From Capnocytophaga felis (lineage in GTDB: Bacteria > Bacteroidota > Bacteroidia > Flavobacteriales > Flavobacteriaceae), in contig NZ_BLBC01000003.1 in NCBI RefSeq assembly GCF_009684755.1, positions 1-52,029 on the forward strand: 52,029 nucleotides of DNA. The letters run 5' to 3'. The notes under the pieces are model-generated. The model did not search any database and was not told the origin of the DNA. It saw only the letters and a list, made by a program, of their open reading frames with translations. Below are positions 1 through 7,633 of this stretch, piece by piece. Position 1 is the stretch's first letter, and each line of letters starts with the position of its first letter. The position numbers and the translations under genes are program-made.

Positions 1-88
1 TAAAAATTCTTGGAACTTTTAATTTTCCTATTAAAAAGTTTAGACAGGTTTTTAGTGTTTTTTTAACATCCGATTTGATAAAAATTCA

Positions 89-96
89 TATTTTTG
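89..96 (+). promoter_or_regulatory. -7 promoter element
   Basis: TATTTTTG fits the Bacteroidota -7 consensus TAnnTTTG. It overlaps a TTG at 94 that would otherwise extend the next gene, so transcription should start near 103 and the ATG at 115 is the better start. No good -33 TTTG is seen at the right spacing. Confidence 0.5.
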
Positions 97-114
97 CTTT
101 CTAAAATTCGAATT

Positions 115-981
115 ATGAACTCATTACTTACAAAAAATCCATATTTTAACACTTCTGGACTGACCTCTTCCGAAGCCAATTATGTTTGTGAACGTATCAA
201 AGAACGCTTGAAACCAATTCAAAATTTGATTACAAACATAGCAACGCATACCTCTTCTTTGGAAGGAGAGAAATTGGATAATTTCAAAAAAATAGATAAT
301 ATTGATGGAAAATTAGAAAAAATAGGAACTTTATACGCGATTTCTGCTTATTTAAGAACTGCCATCAAAGAAAAAGACAATCGTTTAAATGAAATTTCAC
401 AGAAAATATTACAAGTCCGTCAAAAAATCGAAGAAAAAGTAGAAGAAATAGACTTTGAAGCTCTTAATAAATTAAAAAATGTTACAATTGATGATTTTTT
501 AAAAACTTTATCACTGGAAGAAGTTGTAAAATACAAATCTTGTGAAGCAAAAGCTGCACATATTGGTAAATTTATCCACAATTTTGACACTTTACGTGAT
601 GAAATCATCAAAAAAGAACTGATTTCACTCAAACAAGTGGGTGAAAAAGTATTCAAAATTGTTAATACTCCATTGTACGAAATGGAAGAATTACAAGTTT
701 TGCAAGAAAAATTATTGGCACAACATCGTGAGTTTGAAAGTGAAGTCAATTTCTACAAAGCTAAATTTCGTGATTTTGAAAATCAGTCAAAATTGAATTA
801 TGAAAAGGAATTTTTACGACTTTCACAAGAACGACAAGAAAAAATCAATGAACTTGTAGTAAAACAAACTGCCGAACTAACCAAAATAAAAGAAGAAATT
901 GCAAGTTTCAGAATTGTTGTTCCAAATTTATATCAGACTGAAATTCAGGAATTAATAAAAACAGAATTAAGGTTCAAGTAA
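115..981 (+). CDS. Coiled-coil protein of unknown function
   Basis: I do not recognise this 288-residue protein. It has no signal peptide or membrane segment, so it is probably cytosolic. It is rich in Lys, Glu, Leu and Ile with long predicted helices, and roughly residues 85-125 and 195-265 look like coiled coil. An in-frame TTG at 94 exists, but a -7 promoter element overlaps it, which favours this ATG. The gene stands alone, with a convergent phosphoglycerate mutase gene beyond the intergenic RNA candidate. No enzyme motif is visible. A structural or scaffold role would be a guess. Confidence 0.75.
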   Translation: MNSLLTKNPYFNTSGLTSSEANYVCERIKERLKPIQNLITNIATHTSSLEGEKLDNFKKIDNIDGKLEKIGTLYAISAYLRTAIKEKDNRLNEISQKILQVRQKIEEKVEEIDFEALNKLKNVTIDDFLKTLSLEEVVKYKSCEAKAAHIGKFIHNFDTLRDEIIKKELISLKQVGEKVFKIVNTPLYEMEELQVLQEKLLAQHREFESEVNFYKAKFRDFENQSKLNYEKEFLRLSQERQEKINELVVKQTAELTKIKEEIASFRIVVPNLYQTEIQELIKTELRFK

Positions 982-1023
982 AAAAAGATAGTTGACCTAT
1001 AACAGACTTTTTCTGCTTGATTT

Positions 1024-1225
1024 GGAGTGATATAAAGTGGATTTTTCATTATTTGGTCACCTTTAGGTTTTTCGCTCTGCACCCAATTAACTGCTATTTT
1101 AGGCACGTGACCAATAGTGCCTCTTTTAATTAGCCTTTATTTTTGCCTTTGACTTTAAGGGTGTGGAGGTCTTCGTTTTAATCATTACCGTAACCTGCGA
1201 CCACTTTATATCATTCACTTTTTAA
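1024..1225 (+). ncRNA. Candidate structured small RNA, possibly 6S-like
   Basis: This 306-base gap holds a perfect 13-base inverted repeat (1028-1040 with 1201-1213) that would close a domain of about 185 bases. Nested inside are GCACCC 1079-1084 with GGGTGT 1159-1164, AATTAA 1085-1090 with TTAATT 1126-1131, and a hairpin AGGCAC 1101-1106 with GTGCCT 1117-1122. The hairpin loop (GTGACCAA, 1107-1114) is perfectly complementary to TTGGTCAC at 1053-1060, a possible pseudoknot. On the plus strand a weak promoter-like pair (TTGA 992-995, TTGATTTG 1017-1024) would start the RNA at the closing stem, and a T-run follows it. The closed-rod shape recalls 6S RNA, but no primary-sequence match was made. 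The strand is uncertain because the stems also form on the minus strand. Confidence 0.4.
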
Positions 1226-1232
1226 AATAAAA

Positions 1233-1267
1233 AATCCCACCAAATTTTAAAAATTTTTGGCGGGATT
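1233..1267 (-). terminator. Terminator after gpmA
   Basis: A hairpin with AATCCC/GGGATT at its base and an AT-rich upper stem is followed on the minus strand by a T-rich tract. It lies directly after the gpmA stop codon. Confidence 0.75.
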
Positions 1268-1287
1268 AAAAAACTATCCTATTTAAA

Positions 1288-2034
1288 TTATTTTGATTTC
1301 CCTTGATTAGCTACACTGTTAATTGCAGCTGCAATTGCTTCTTGATCTCCCAAATAATAGCTCTTAATAGGTTTTAAATCAGCATCTAACTCATAAACCA
1401 AAGGAACCCCTGTTGGAATATTCAATTTCAAGATTTCAGCCTCACTAAGCCCGTCCAAGTACTGAACTAATGAACGCAAGCTGTTTCCGTGGGCAGCGAT
1501 AATTACGCTTTTTCCTTGCTTGATAGCAGGAGCTATATCACTGAACCAGAAAGGTAACATTCTGTCGTAAGTATCCTTCAAGCTCTCCCCTCCTGTTTTT
1601 TCTTCTGCAGCCAAGCTACTGTAACGACGATCGTGAGAAGGATGTCTTTTATCAGTTTCTTCAATAAGTGGAGGTTTCACATCGTACGAACGTCTCCACA
1701 AAAGCACCTGATCCTCACCGTATTTCTCAGCTGTTTCGGCTTTATTCAATCCTTGTAAAGCTCCGTAACTTTTTTCATTCAAACGCCAGCTTTTATTGGT
1801 AGGCACCCACAAATCTCCCATTTCATCTAAAGCATAGTTCAATGTTTTAATAGCTCTTTTCAAAACAGAAGTAAAAGCTACATCAAACTTAAATCCTTCT
1901 TTTTTAAGGATTCTTCCTGCTTCACGAGCTTCTTCAATTCCTTGCTCAGTTAAATCTACATCTTCCCAACCTGTAAACAAATTGAGTTTATTCCACTCGC
2001 TTAATCCGTGACGCAATAATACAATTTTGTACAT
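1288..2034 (-). CDS. gpmA: 2,3-bisphosphoglycerate-dependent phosphoglycerate mutase
   Basis: This enzyme interconverts 3- and 2-phosphoglycerate in glycolysis and gluconeogenesis in the cytosol. At 248 residues it has the family's usual length. The phosphohistidine motif [10 protein letters not shown] is at residues 6-15 (His9). [17 protein letters not shown] near residue 85 carries the catalytic Glu region, and [10 protein letters not shown] near 181 carries the second His. It is a single-gene unit with a -7 element upstream (2078-2085) and a terminator just after the stop. Nothing unusual is seen. Confidence 0.96.
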   Translation of the reverse strand: MYKIVLLRHGLSEWNKLNLFTGWEDVDLTEQGIEEAREAGRILKKEGFKFDVAFTSVLKRAIKTLNYALDEMGDLWVPTNKSWRLNEKSYGALQGLNKAETAEKYGEDQVLLWRRSYDVKPPLIEETDKRHPSHDRRYSSLAAEEKTGGESLKDTYDRMLPFWFSDIAPAIKQGKSVIIAAHGNSLRSLVQYLDGLSEAEILKLNIPTGVPLVYELDADLKPIKSYYLGDQEAIAAAINSVANQGKSK

Positions 2035-2077
2035 ATTTTTATATTTTTTTAATTATTAATTATACTCTAATTCAGGA

Positions 2078-2085
2078 CAAATATA
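2078..2085 (-). promoter_or_regulatory. -7 promoter element of gpmA
   Basis: TATATTTG on the minus strand matches TAnnTTTG exactly. A TTTG lies further upstream (2109-2112), at a somewhat long spacing of 23 bases. Confidence 0.55.
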
Positions 2086-2118
2086 CAACAATTATTTCAT
2101 TCTTACATCAAATTTTCA

Positions 2119-3861
2119 TTACTCTACTTGCGAATCGTAAAACGCTCTGTAATAACCATTTTTGTTAAAAAGTTCTTCGTGCGTTCCTTCTTCTACCAAT
2201 TCGCCCTGATTCAGCATCAAAATACGGTCAGCATTTTTAGTAATTGATACTCGATGACTTACAATAATTACTGTTTTTTGTTTAAAAATTTCATTCAGAT
2301 TATGAAGTATTTTTTCTTCCGTATCTGTATCCACAGCCGAAAGACTATCATCCAGCAAATAAATTTCAGCTTCTTTGAGCAAAGCTCGAGCAATGGAAAT
2401 TCGTTGCTTCTGTCCTCCACTTAATGACACGCCACGCTCTCCCAAAACAGATTCATACTGATGTGTAAAGTCCATTATATTATGATGTACAACCGCTTTT
2501 TCTGTTGCTTCAACTATTTGTTTGTCAGTCGCTTTTGCATTCCCAAACAAAAGATTGTTTTTTATTGTATCTGAAAACAAAAATGATTCTTGCGGAACCA
2601 CTGAAATGGCTTTGCGAAGGCTTTCCAAATTCAAATCTTGAATCGGTTTTTCATCAATAAAAATTTGTCCCTTGGAAGCATCATACATTCTGGAAATCAA
2701 ATCAATAATTGTAGTTTTTCCACTTCCAGTTTTACCGATAATAGCTATCGTTTCACCTTTTTTGATGTTGAAAGAAATATTCTTAAGAGCCTCAATACCT
2801 GTATCTTGATACGTAAAACTCACATTTTCAAAGCGAATATTCCCTTCAATTATTTCCGGATTAGGATTTACATTCTGAATATCAGGAACTTCTGCCAGAA
2901 ATTCATTAATTCGCTTTTGTGAAGCTTCTGCTTGCTGCACAATGGAACTCACCCATCCCACCATTGCAACAGGCCAAGTGAGCATCATCACGTAAATACT
3001 AAATTTAACAATCACACCAATTGAGGTAATTTCTCCTAAATAATAGAGTCTTCCGCCCATAAAAATGACAAAAATCAAGCTCAATCCTATCATCAAAATC
3101 ATTGTAGGAAAAAAAATTGCTTGTATCCTTGCTAGTTTAATATTCTTTTGTCTTCCTTCTTCCGCTAAATCAGATAACTGACTATTAATCAACAATTCAT
3201 CATTATGAGCTTTAATAACTCCTATCCCAGAAAATGTTTCTTGAGAGAAAGTGGATAAATTCGATAAAAATTGTTGTACCACCAAAGTTTCTTTATTAAT
3301 CTTCCTACTCATCACGTAAATTAATACCGATAAAATCGGAAGCGGAATCAGAGTGTAAAGCGTTAACTCCACAGATGTGTAAAACATTAACGGAATTACA
3401 CATATAAAAAGTGTTATCGTTTGAACGCTGTACATAATCGCAGGACCGGCGTACATCCGCACTTTACTAACATCTTCACTAATTCGGTTCATCAAATCAC
3501 CTGTACGATTTCTCTTATAAAAAGAAAGTGAAAGTTGCTCGTATTTTAGAAAAATTTCATTTTTTAGGTCATATTCTATATATCTTGAAACATTAATTAT
3601 CAATTGTCGCATAAAAAAGGTCAGAACAGCAGAAGTAATGGTCGTTCCGATAATGATAAATGAATATTTCAGCAGAAGTTGAGTTATATTTTGGTTCTCT
3701 TGCGGTGATTTTGCATATTCTTCAATAGCAATTATTGAATTTTGTACATATTCCGGCATAAATAACGAAAATATTCTGGCAATAATTGTTATAAAAATCC
3801 CTAATATCAGATGATAACGATATTTATAAAAATATTTTCGAATATGTCGTAAATTGGGCAT
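2119..3861 (-). CDS. ABC exporter, fused membrane and ATPase domains
   Basis: This 580-residue half-transporter has an N-terminal six-helix membrane domain (about residues 15-310) and a C-terminal ATPase. The ATPase carries Walker A GKTGSGKTT (about 375), signature LSGGQKQR (about 478), Walker B IYLLDDSLSAVD (about 498) and the switch VSHR (about 533). The architecture is that of the MsbA/MdlB/YheI multidrug or lipid exporter group. It would work in the inner membrane as a dimer. No second subunit is adjacent, so it may be a homodimer. The substrate cannot be read from the sequence. It is separate from gpmA, which has its own promoter. Confidence 0.93.
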   Translation of the reverse strand: MPNLRHIRKYFYKYRYHLILGIFITIIARIFSLFMPEYVQNSIIAIEEYAKSPQENQNITQLLLKYSFIIIGTTITSAVLTFFMRQLIINVSRYIEYDLKNEIFLKYEQLSLSFYKRNRTGDLMNRISEDVSKVRMYAGPAIMYSVQTITLFICVIPLMFYTSVELTLYTLIPLPILSVLIYVMSRKINKETLVVQQFLSNLSTFSQETFSGIGVIKAHNDELLINSQLSDLAEEGRQKNIKLARIQAIFFPTMILMIGLSLIFVIFMGGRLYYLGEITSIGVIVKFSIYVMMLTWPVAMVGWVSSIVQQAEASQKRINEFLAEVPDIQNVNPNPEIIEGNIRFENVSFTYQDTGIEALKNISFNIKKGETIAIIGKTGSGKTTIIDLISRMYDASKGQIFIDEKPIQDLNLESLRKAISVVPQESFLFSDTIKNNLLFGNAKATDKQIVEATEKAVVHHNIMDFTHQYESVLGERGVSLSGGQKQRISIARALLKEAEIYLLDDSLSAVDTDTEEKILHNLNEIFKQKTVIIVSHRVSITKNADRILMLNQGELVEEGTHEELFNKNGYYRAFYDSQVE

Positions 3862-4049
3862 ACTTAAATTTTAAGGGGACAAAGATAACTATTTTTTACA
3901 AAAAACAGAAAAAATAAATTATTTACCGGAAGATAAAAAGTCGTCTTATTTGAATACTTATCAGCAAATTAATTCAAAAATATATCTTAAAATCAATCTA
4001 TCAAAATGCAAAAAAACAATAAAAACTATGCAGAATAAGAATTAATTAT

Positions 4050-4057
4050 TAATTTTG
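4050..4057 (+). promoter_or_regulatory. -7 promoter element of the exbB operon
   Basis: TAATTTTG matches TAnnTTTG exactly. A partial -33 (TATG, 4027-4030) lies 19 bases upstream. The motif overlaps the upstream TTG at 4055, so translation should start at the ATG at 4088. Confidence 0.55.
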
Positions 4058-4087
4058 CGAGATTTAAAGAAAAAACGAAAAATTATT

Positions 4088-4786
4088 ATGTTGGTATTAC
4101 AAACATCTGGTGAAGTAGCAAGTGTTGTAAGTGAAACGGCTCTTGTTGAAGAAAAAACGCTTTCAGTTATGGATATGATTCTCAATGGAGGAGCTGCGAG
4201 TACTGTTATCATAGCTGTATTATTCATTATGCTGGCTGTGGCTTTGTTTATCTATTTTGAAAGACTATTTGCCATAAAATCAGCTTCTAAAGTTGATAAA
4301 AACTTTATGATGAAAATTCGTGATGGCATTTCGGCTGGTAAGTTGGACGCAGCAAGAATGTTCTGCGTTCAATCAAATACTCCTGTGGCTCGCTTAATTG
4401 AAAAAGGAATCTCTCGAATTGGTAAACCTTTGGAAGACATCAACAAAGCGATTGAAAATGCCGGAACGTTAGAAGTTTACAAACTGGAAAAAAACACAGC
4501 AATTTTAGCTACTATCGCCGGGGCTGGACCTATGATAGGATTTTTAGGCACGGTTGTTGGTATGATTATGTCATTCCACGAAATGGCTACTGCTGGCGGG
4601 CAAGCCGAAATGGGAGCTTTAGCAAACGGTATTTACACCGCAATGGCAACGACTGTGGCTGGTTTAATTGTGGGGATTATTGCTTACATTGGCTACAACC
4701 ACTTGGTAGTTCGTACCGATAAAATCGTTCATCAAATGGAGGCTAACGCTGTTGAATTTTTGGATTTATTGAACGAACCTGCATAA
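4088..4786 (+). CDS. exbB: MotA/TolQ/ExbB proton channel family protein
   Basis: This is the inner-membrane subunit that, with ExbD, couples the proton gradient to TonB and so powers outer-membrane receptors. The 232 residues show a first membrane helix near 35-57, a cytoplasmic region, and two further helices near 140-165 and 185-210. The conserved stretch GAGPMIGFLGTVVGMI sits near residue 145. The start was placed at the ATG because the promoter overlaps an upstream TTG. It is the first gene of an ExbB-ExbD-TonB operon, with ExbD 28 bases downstream. Confidence 0.92.
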   Translation: MLVLQTSGEVASVVSETALVEEKTLSVMDMILNGGAASTVIIAVLFIMLAVALFIYFERLFAIKSASKVDKNFMMKIRDGISAGKLDAARMFCVQSNTPVARLIEKGISRIGKPLEDINKAIENAGTLEVYKLEKNTAILATIAGAGPMIGFLGTVVGMIMSFHEMATAGGQAEMGALANGIYTAMATTVAGLIVGIIAYIGYNHLVVRTDKIVHQMEANAVEFLDLLNEPA

Positions 4787-4814
4787 TACAACCTCCTAAA
4801 AACCAAATATTAAG

Positions 4815-5201
4815 ATGAAAATAAGAGGTAGAAATAAAGTTAGTCCTGAGTTCAGTATGTCATCTATGACTGACATAGTGTTCTTGTTGCTTGTATTCTT
4901 TATGATTACTGCAAATAGCCCAAATGCGTTGGACTTACTTTTACCAAAGGCTAAGGGTAAATCGACTAATACACAGAATGTTTCTGTCAGCATAAATAAA
5001 GACTTAAATTACTTTATAGATAAAAAACCCATCACTATTGAAAGTTTGGAACAAGAACTTAAAATAGCATTGCAGGGAGTTGAAAAACCTACTATCATTT
5101 TGAGAGTAGAGGAAAGCGTTCCTATTGAGAAAGCTGTCACTGTGATGGATATTGCAAATCAAAATCAGTATAAAGTAATTTTGGCTGTTCGTCCAAAATA
5201 A
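4815..5201 (+). CDS. exbD: ExbD/TolR family biopolymer transporter
   Basis: This 128-residue protein has one N-terminal membrane helix (about residues 15-35). It contains the conserved SSMTDIVFLLLVFFMI, whose Asp is the proton-carrying residue of the family. The C-terminal part (about 45-128) is periplasmic, and the ending AVRPK is typical. It partners the ExbB encoded just upstream and the TonB-like protein encoded 6 bases downstream. Confidence 0.93.
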   Translation: MKIRGRNKVSPEFSMSSMTDIVFLLLVFFMITANSPNALDLLLPKAKGKSTNTQNVSVSINKDLNYFIDKKPITIESLEQELKIALQGVEKPTIILRVEESVPIEKAVTVMDIANQNQYKVILAVRPK

Positions 5202-5207
5202 AATGAT

Positions 5208-6059
5208 ATGAGTTTAATTGACACAGAACATAAACGTAAATCACTGGCTCTCACCTCTGTTATTATGGGGCTTGTTGTGATTCTGCTATTTTTTGCGGGG
5301 ATGAGATACCTTGACCCTCCTCCTGAAAGTGGCGTGGATGTTATTTTTGGTGTTGATGTACAAGGAATGGGAGAAAGAACTCCTCCGCCAAGTGCTTCAA
5401 AACCACAACCATCTCGTTCTGAAGAAATGTCAAAACCGGAGGAAAGTACTTCTGAAAGTGCTAAAGAAAATCTTTTAGCTCAGGATAATGATGAAGAAAT
5501 TGCTGTCCCGAATGAGCCAAAAAAGAAAGAAAAAAAGAAGGAAACTCCTAAAAAAGAAAAATCGGAAAAAACTCCTAATAAACAAACAACCGAAAAACCA
5601 AAAGAAGAACCAAAACCGTCAAAAGAAGCTACTGATGCCTTATCAAGCATTTTAGGAGCTGCCAATGCAAACGGAAATTCTTCCGGAGGACAAGGTGATG
5701 ACAATGTTACTGGTTACAAAGGAAGTCCCGATGGTGACCCTTACGCAAGCAGTTATTACGGTTCCGGAGGTTCGGGAACCGGAGGCAAAGGCTGGGGACT
5801 TAAAGGACGTAGCATTGAGGCAGAAGGCAAAGTTCTGCAAGATTGTAACGAATCAGGTACAATAGTTGTACAAATTGAAGTTGATCGAAATGGAAATGTG
5901 GTAAAAGCAACTCCGGGCGTGAGAGGCTCTACCAGTCGTGAACCCTGTCTGTTAGAAGCTGCCCGAAAAACAGCTTTCAAACACAAATGGAATGCTGATT
6001 CAAAAGCTCCTGCACAACAAATAGGATTTATCGTAATTAACTTCAAATTAGGAGAATAA
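5208..6059 (+). CDS. tonB: TonB-like energy transducer
   Basis: The 283 residues comprise a cytoplasmic N-terminus, one membrane helix (about 13-34), and a long periplasmic spacer rich in Pro, Lys, Glu and Ser (about 45-150). A Gly/Ser-rich stretch (about 150-200) and a compact C-terminal domain (about 205-283) follow. The latter includes QIEVDRNGNVVKATPG, typical of flavobacterial TonB C-termini. It should bridge the periplasm and contact TonB boxes of receptors, such as the one encoded at 11838. It is the last gene of the operon and is followed by a strong terminator. Confidence 0.88.
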   Translation: MSLIDTEHKRKSLALTSVIMGLVVILLFFAGMRYLDPPPESGVDVIFGVDVQGMGERTPPPSASKPQPSRSEEMSKPEESTSESAKENLLAQDNDEEIAVPNEPKKKEKKKETPKKEKSEKTPNKQTTEKPKEEPKPSKEATDALSSILGAANANGNSSGGQGDDNVTGYKGSPDGDPYASSYYGSGGSGTGGKGWGLKGRSIEAEGKVLQDCNESGTIVVQIEVDRNGNVVKATPGVRGSTSREPCLLEAARKTAFKHKWNADSKAPAQQIGFIVINFKLGE

Positions 6060-6089
6060 TTTCTTATAAAGTGAACTAATTTTAAAATC

Positions 6090-6137
6090 AAGATAATTTA
6101 AGAATTCTAAAAAATGATTTCTTAAATTATCTTTTTG
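6090..6137 (+). terminator. Terminator of the exbB-exbD-tonB operon
   Basis: A 15-base perfect stem (6090-6104 with 6119-6133) is followed by a T-run. It separates tonB from folC. Confidence 0.75.
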
Positions 6138-6165
6138 TTATATCAACCTTTTTAATTTAACAAAA

Positions 6166-7380
6166 TTGAACTATCAAGAAACACTTTCGTGGATGTTTAA
6201 TCGCTTACCTATGTTCCAAAATCAAGGCAGGAAAGCATTGAATCACAAATTAGATAATATTCAAGCACTTACATCCGTTTTAAATCATCCTGAAAAAAAA
6301 TTTAAATCGCTACATATAGCCGGCACCAACGGAAAAGGCTCATCAAGTCATATGCTGGCTTCAGTTTTACAACAAGCGGGATATAAAGTGGGACTATACA
6401 CCTCACCACACCTTAAAGATTTTCGAGAACGCATAAAAATAAATGGCACTGAAATTCCTGAAAATAACGTAATTACATTTATAAAAAAATACAAATCTTT
6501 CTTTGAAGAGAATCAGCTGTCTTTCTTTGAAATGACTGTTGGTTTGGCTTTTGATTACTTTGCAAAAGAACAAGTGGACATTGCCGTGATTGAAGTAGGA
6601 TTGGGTGGCAGATTTGATTCTACAAATATTATAAATCCAGAAGTATCATTAATCACAAATATTTCGAAAGACCATATAGATATTTTAGGAAATACTTTGC
6701 CTGAAATAGCCATTGAAAAAGCAGGAATTATAAAGCAAAATACACCTGTGGTAATTAGTGAATACAATGAAGAAACAGCTCCTATATTTACAAAAAAAGC
6801 CAAAGAAGAAAATGCTCCCATAGTTTTTGCCTCTTCTATTTCAACGGATTTAAAAACTGATTTACAGGGAATTTATCAAGAAAAAAACATAAAGGGAGTT
6901 CTTGCTGTGTTGGATTTTTTACGAAATGACTTTTGGGAAATTTCCGATGATGATATTAAAATCGGGTTGTTAAATGTAGTGAAAAATACAGGCTTGAAAG
7001 GACGTTGGCAAACTCTCTGCGAAAAACCTAAAATAGTTTGTGATACAGGACACAACGAGGCTGGATTGTCGTATGTTATAAAACAAATTTCGCAGCAATC
7101 ATTTGATAAACTTCACATTGTGTTGGGTTTTGCAAAAGATAAAGATGTAGAAGCAGCACTTGCTATGTTTCCTAAAGATGCAAAATACTATTTCTGTAAA
7201 CCCAATATTCCACGTGGATTAGATACTCATATTTTAACTGAAATTGCAATTAAAAAAGGAATAAACGGAAAGGCTTACAATTCCGTAAAACAGGCTTTAG
7301 AAGCTGCAAAAGAAAATGCAAATTCAGAAGATTTTATCTTTGTAGGGGGAAGTACATTTGTTGTGGCAGAAATTGTTTAA
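6166..7380 (+). CDS. folC: Bifunctional folylpolyglutamate / dihydrofolate synthase
   Basis: This cytosolic Mur-ligase-family enzyme adds glutamate to dihydropteroate and folates. The 404 residues begin with LSWMFNRLPMFQNQG and carry the P-loop IAGTNGKGSSSHM (about 51-63). GLYTSPHLKDFRERI (about 76-90), EVGLGGRFDSTNI (about 142) and ITNISKDHIDILG (about 162), which holds the metal-binding His region, follow. The C-terminal domain has the CDTGHNEAG signature near 288. The start is a TTG at 6166; no ATG lies near enough. It is apparently a single gene between the tonB terminator and tRNA-Gly. Confidence 0.93.
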   Translation: MNYQETLSWMFNRLPMFQNQGRKALNHKLDNIQALTSVLNHPEKKFKSLHIAGTNGKGSSSHMLASVLQQAGYKVGLYTSPHLKDFRERIKINGTEIPENNVITFIKKYKSFFEENQLSFFEMTVGLAFDYFAKEQVDIAVIEVGLGGRFDSTNIINPEVSLITNISKDHIDILGNTLPEIAIEKAGIIKQNTPVVISEYNEETAPIFTKKAKEENAPIVFASSISTDLKTDLQGIYQEKNIKGVLAVLDFLRNDFWEISDDDIKIGLLNVVKNTGLKGRWQTLCEKPKIVCDTGHNEAGLSYVIKQISQQSFDKLHIVLGFAKDKDVEAALAMFPKDAKYYFCKPNIPRGLDTHILTEIAIKKGINGKAYNSVKQALEAAKENANSEDFIFVGGSTFVVAEIV

Positions 7381-7459
7381 TTTTTTATCAACATAAAACA
7401 CTAAAAACAAACCACTTACATTTTAACATAAAATTTTATCAAAAAAAGTTCAAAAAATA

Positions 7460-7492
7460 TTTGGAACTTTACTAAAAGTTGTATTATATTTG
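7460..7492 (+). promoter_or_regulatory. Promoter of tRNA-Gly
   Basis: TTTG (7460-7463) and TATATTTG (7485-7492) are separated by 21 bases, a good Bacteroidota -33/-7 pair. It lies just upstream of the tRNA. Confidence 0.75.
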
Positions 7493-7513
7493 CACCCGTA
7501 AAACAAAGGATAG

Positions 7514-7586
7514 GCGGGAGTAGCTCAGTTGGTAGAGCGTCAGCCTTCCAAGCTGAATGTCGCGAGTTCGAACCTCGTCTCCCGCT
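7514..7586 (+). tRNA. tRNA-Gly (anticodon UCC)
   Basis: The 73 bases fold as a full cloverleaf. The acceptor GCGGGAG pairs with CTCCCGC, the D stem is GCTC/GAGC, the anticodon stem TCAGC/GCTGA encloses loop CTTCCAA, and the T arm GCGAG/CTCGT carries TTCGAAC. The anticodon TCC reads GGA glycine codons. The 3' CCA is not encoded. Confidence 0.96.
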
Positions 7587-7588
7587 CA

Positions 7589-7618
7589 AAAAGCAACCTA
7601 AAATAGGTTGCTTTTTTT
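7589..7618 (+). terminator. Terminator after tRNA-Gly
   Basis: AAGCAACCT pairs with AGGTTGCTT and is followed by a run of T, three bases after the tRNA end. Confidence 0.85.
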
Positions 7619-7633
7619 ATTTTATTCAATTTA

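Noticed and set aside
7514-7586. Integration of a mobile element at tRNA-Gly
   Set aside because: The tRNA is intact, no 3' fragment duplicate is seen and neighbours are folC and recQ.
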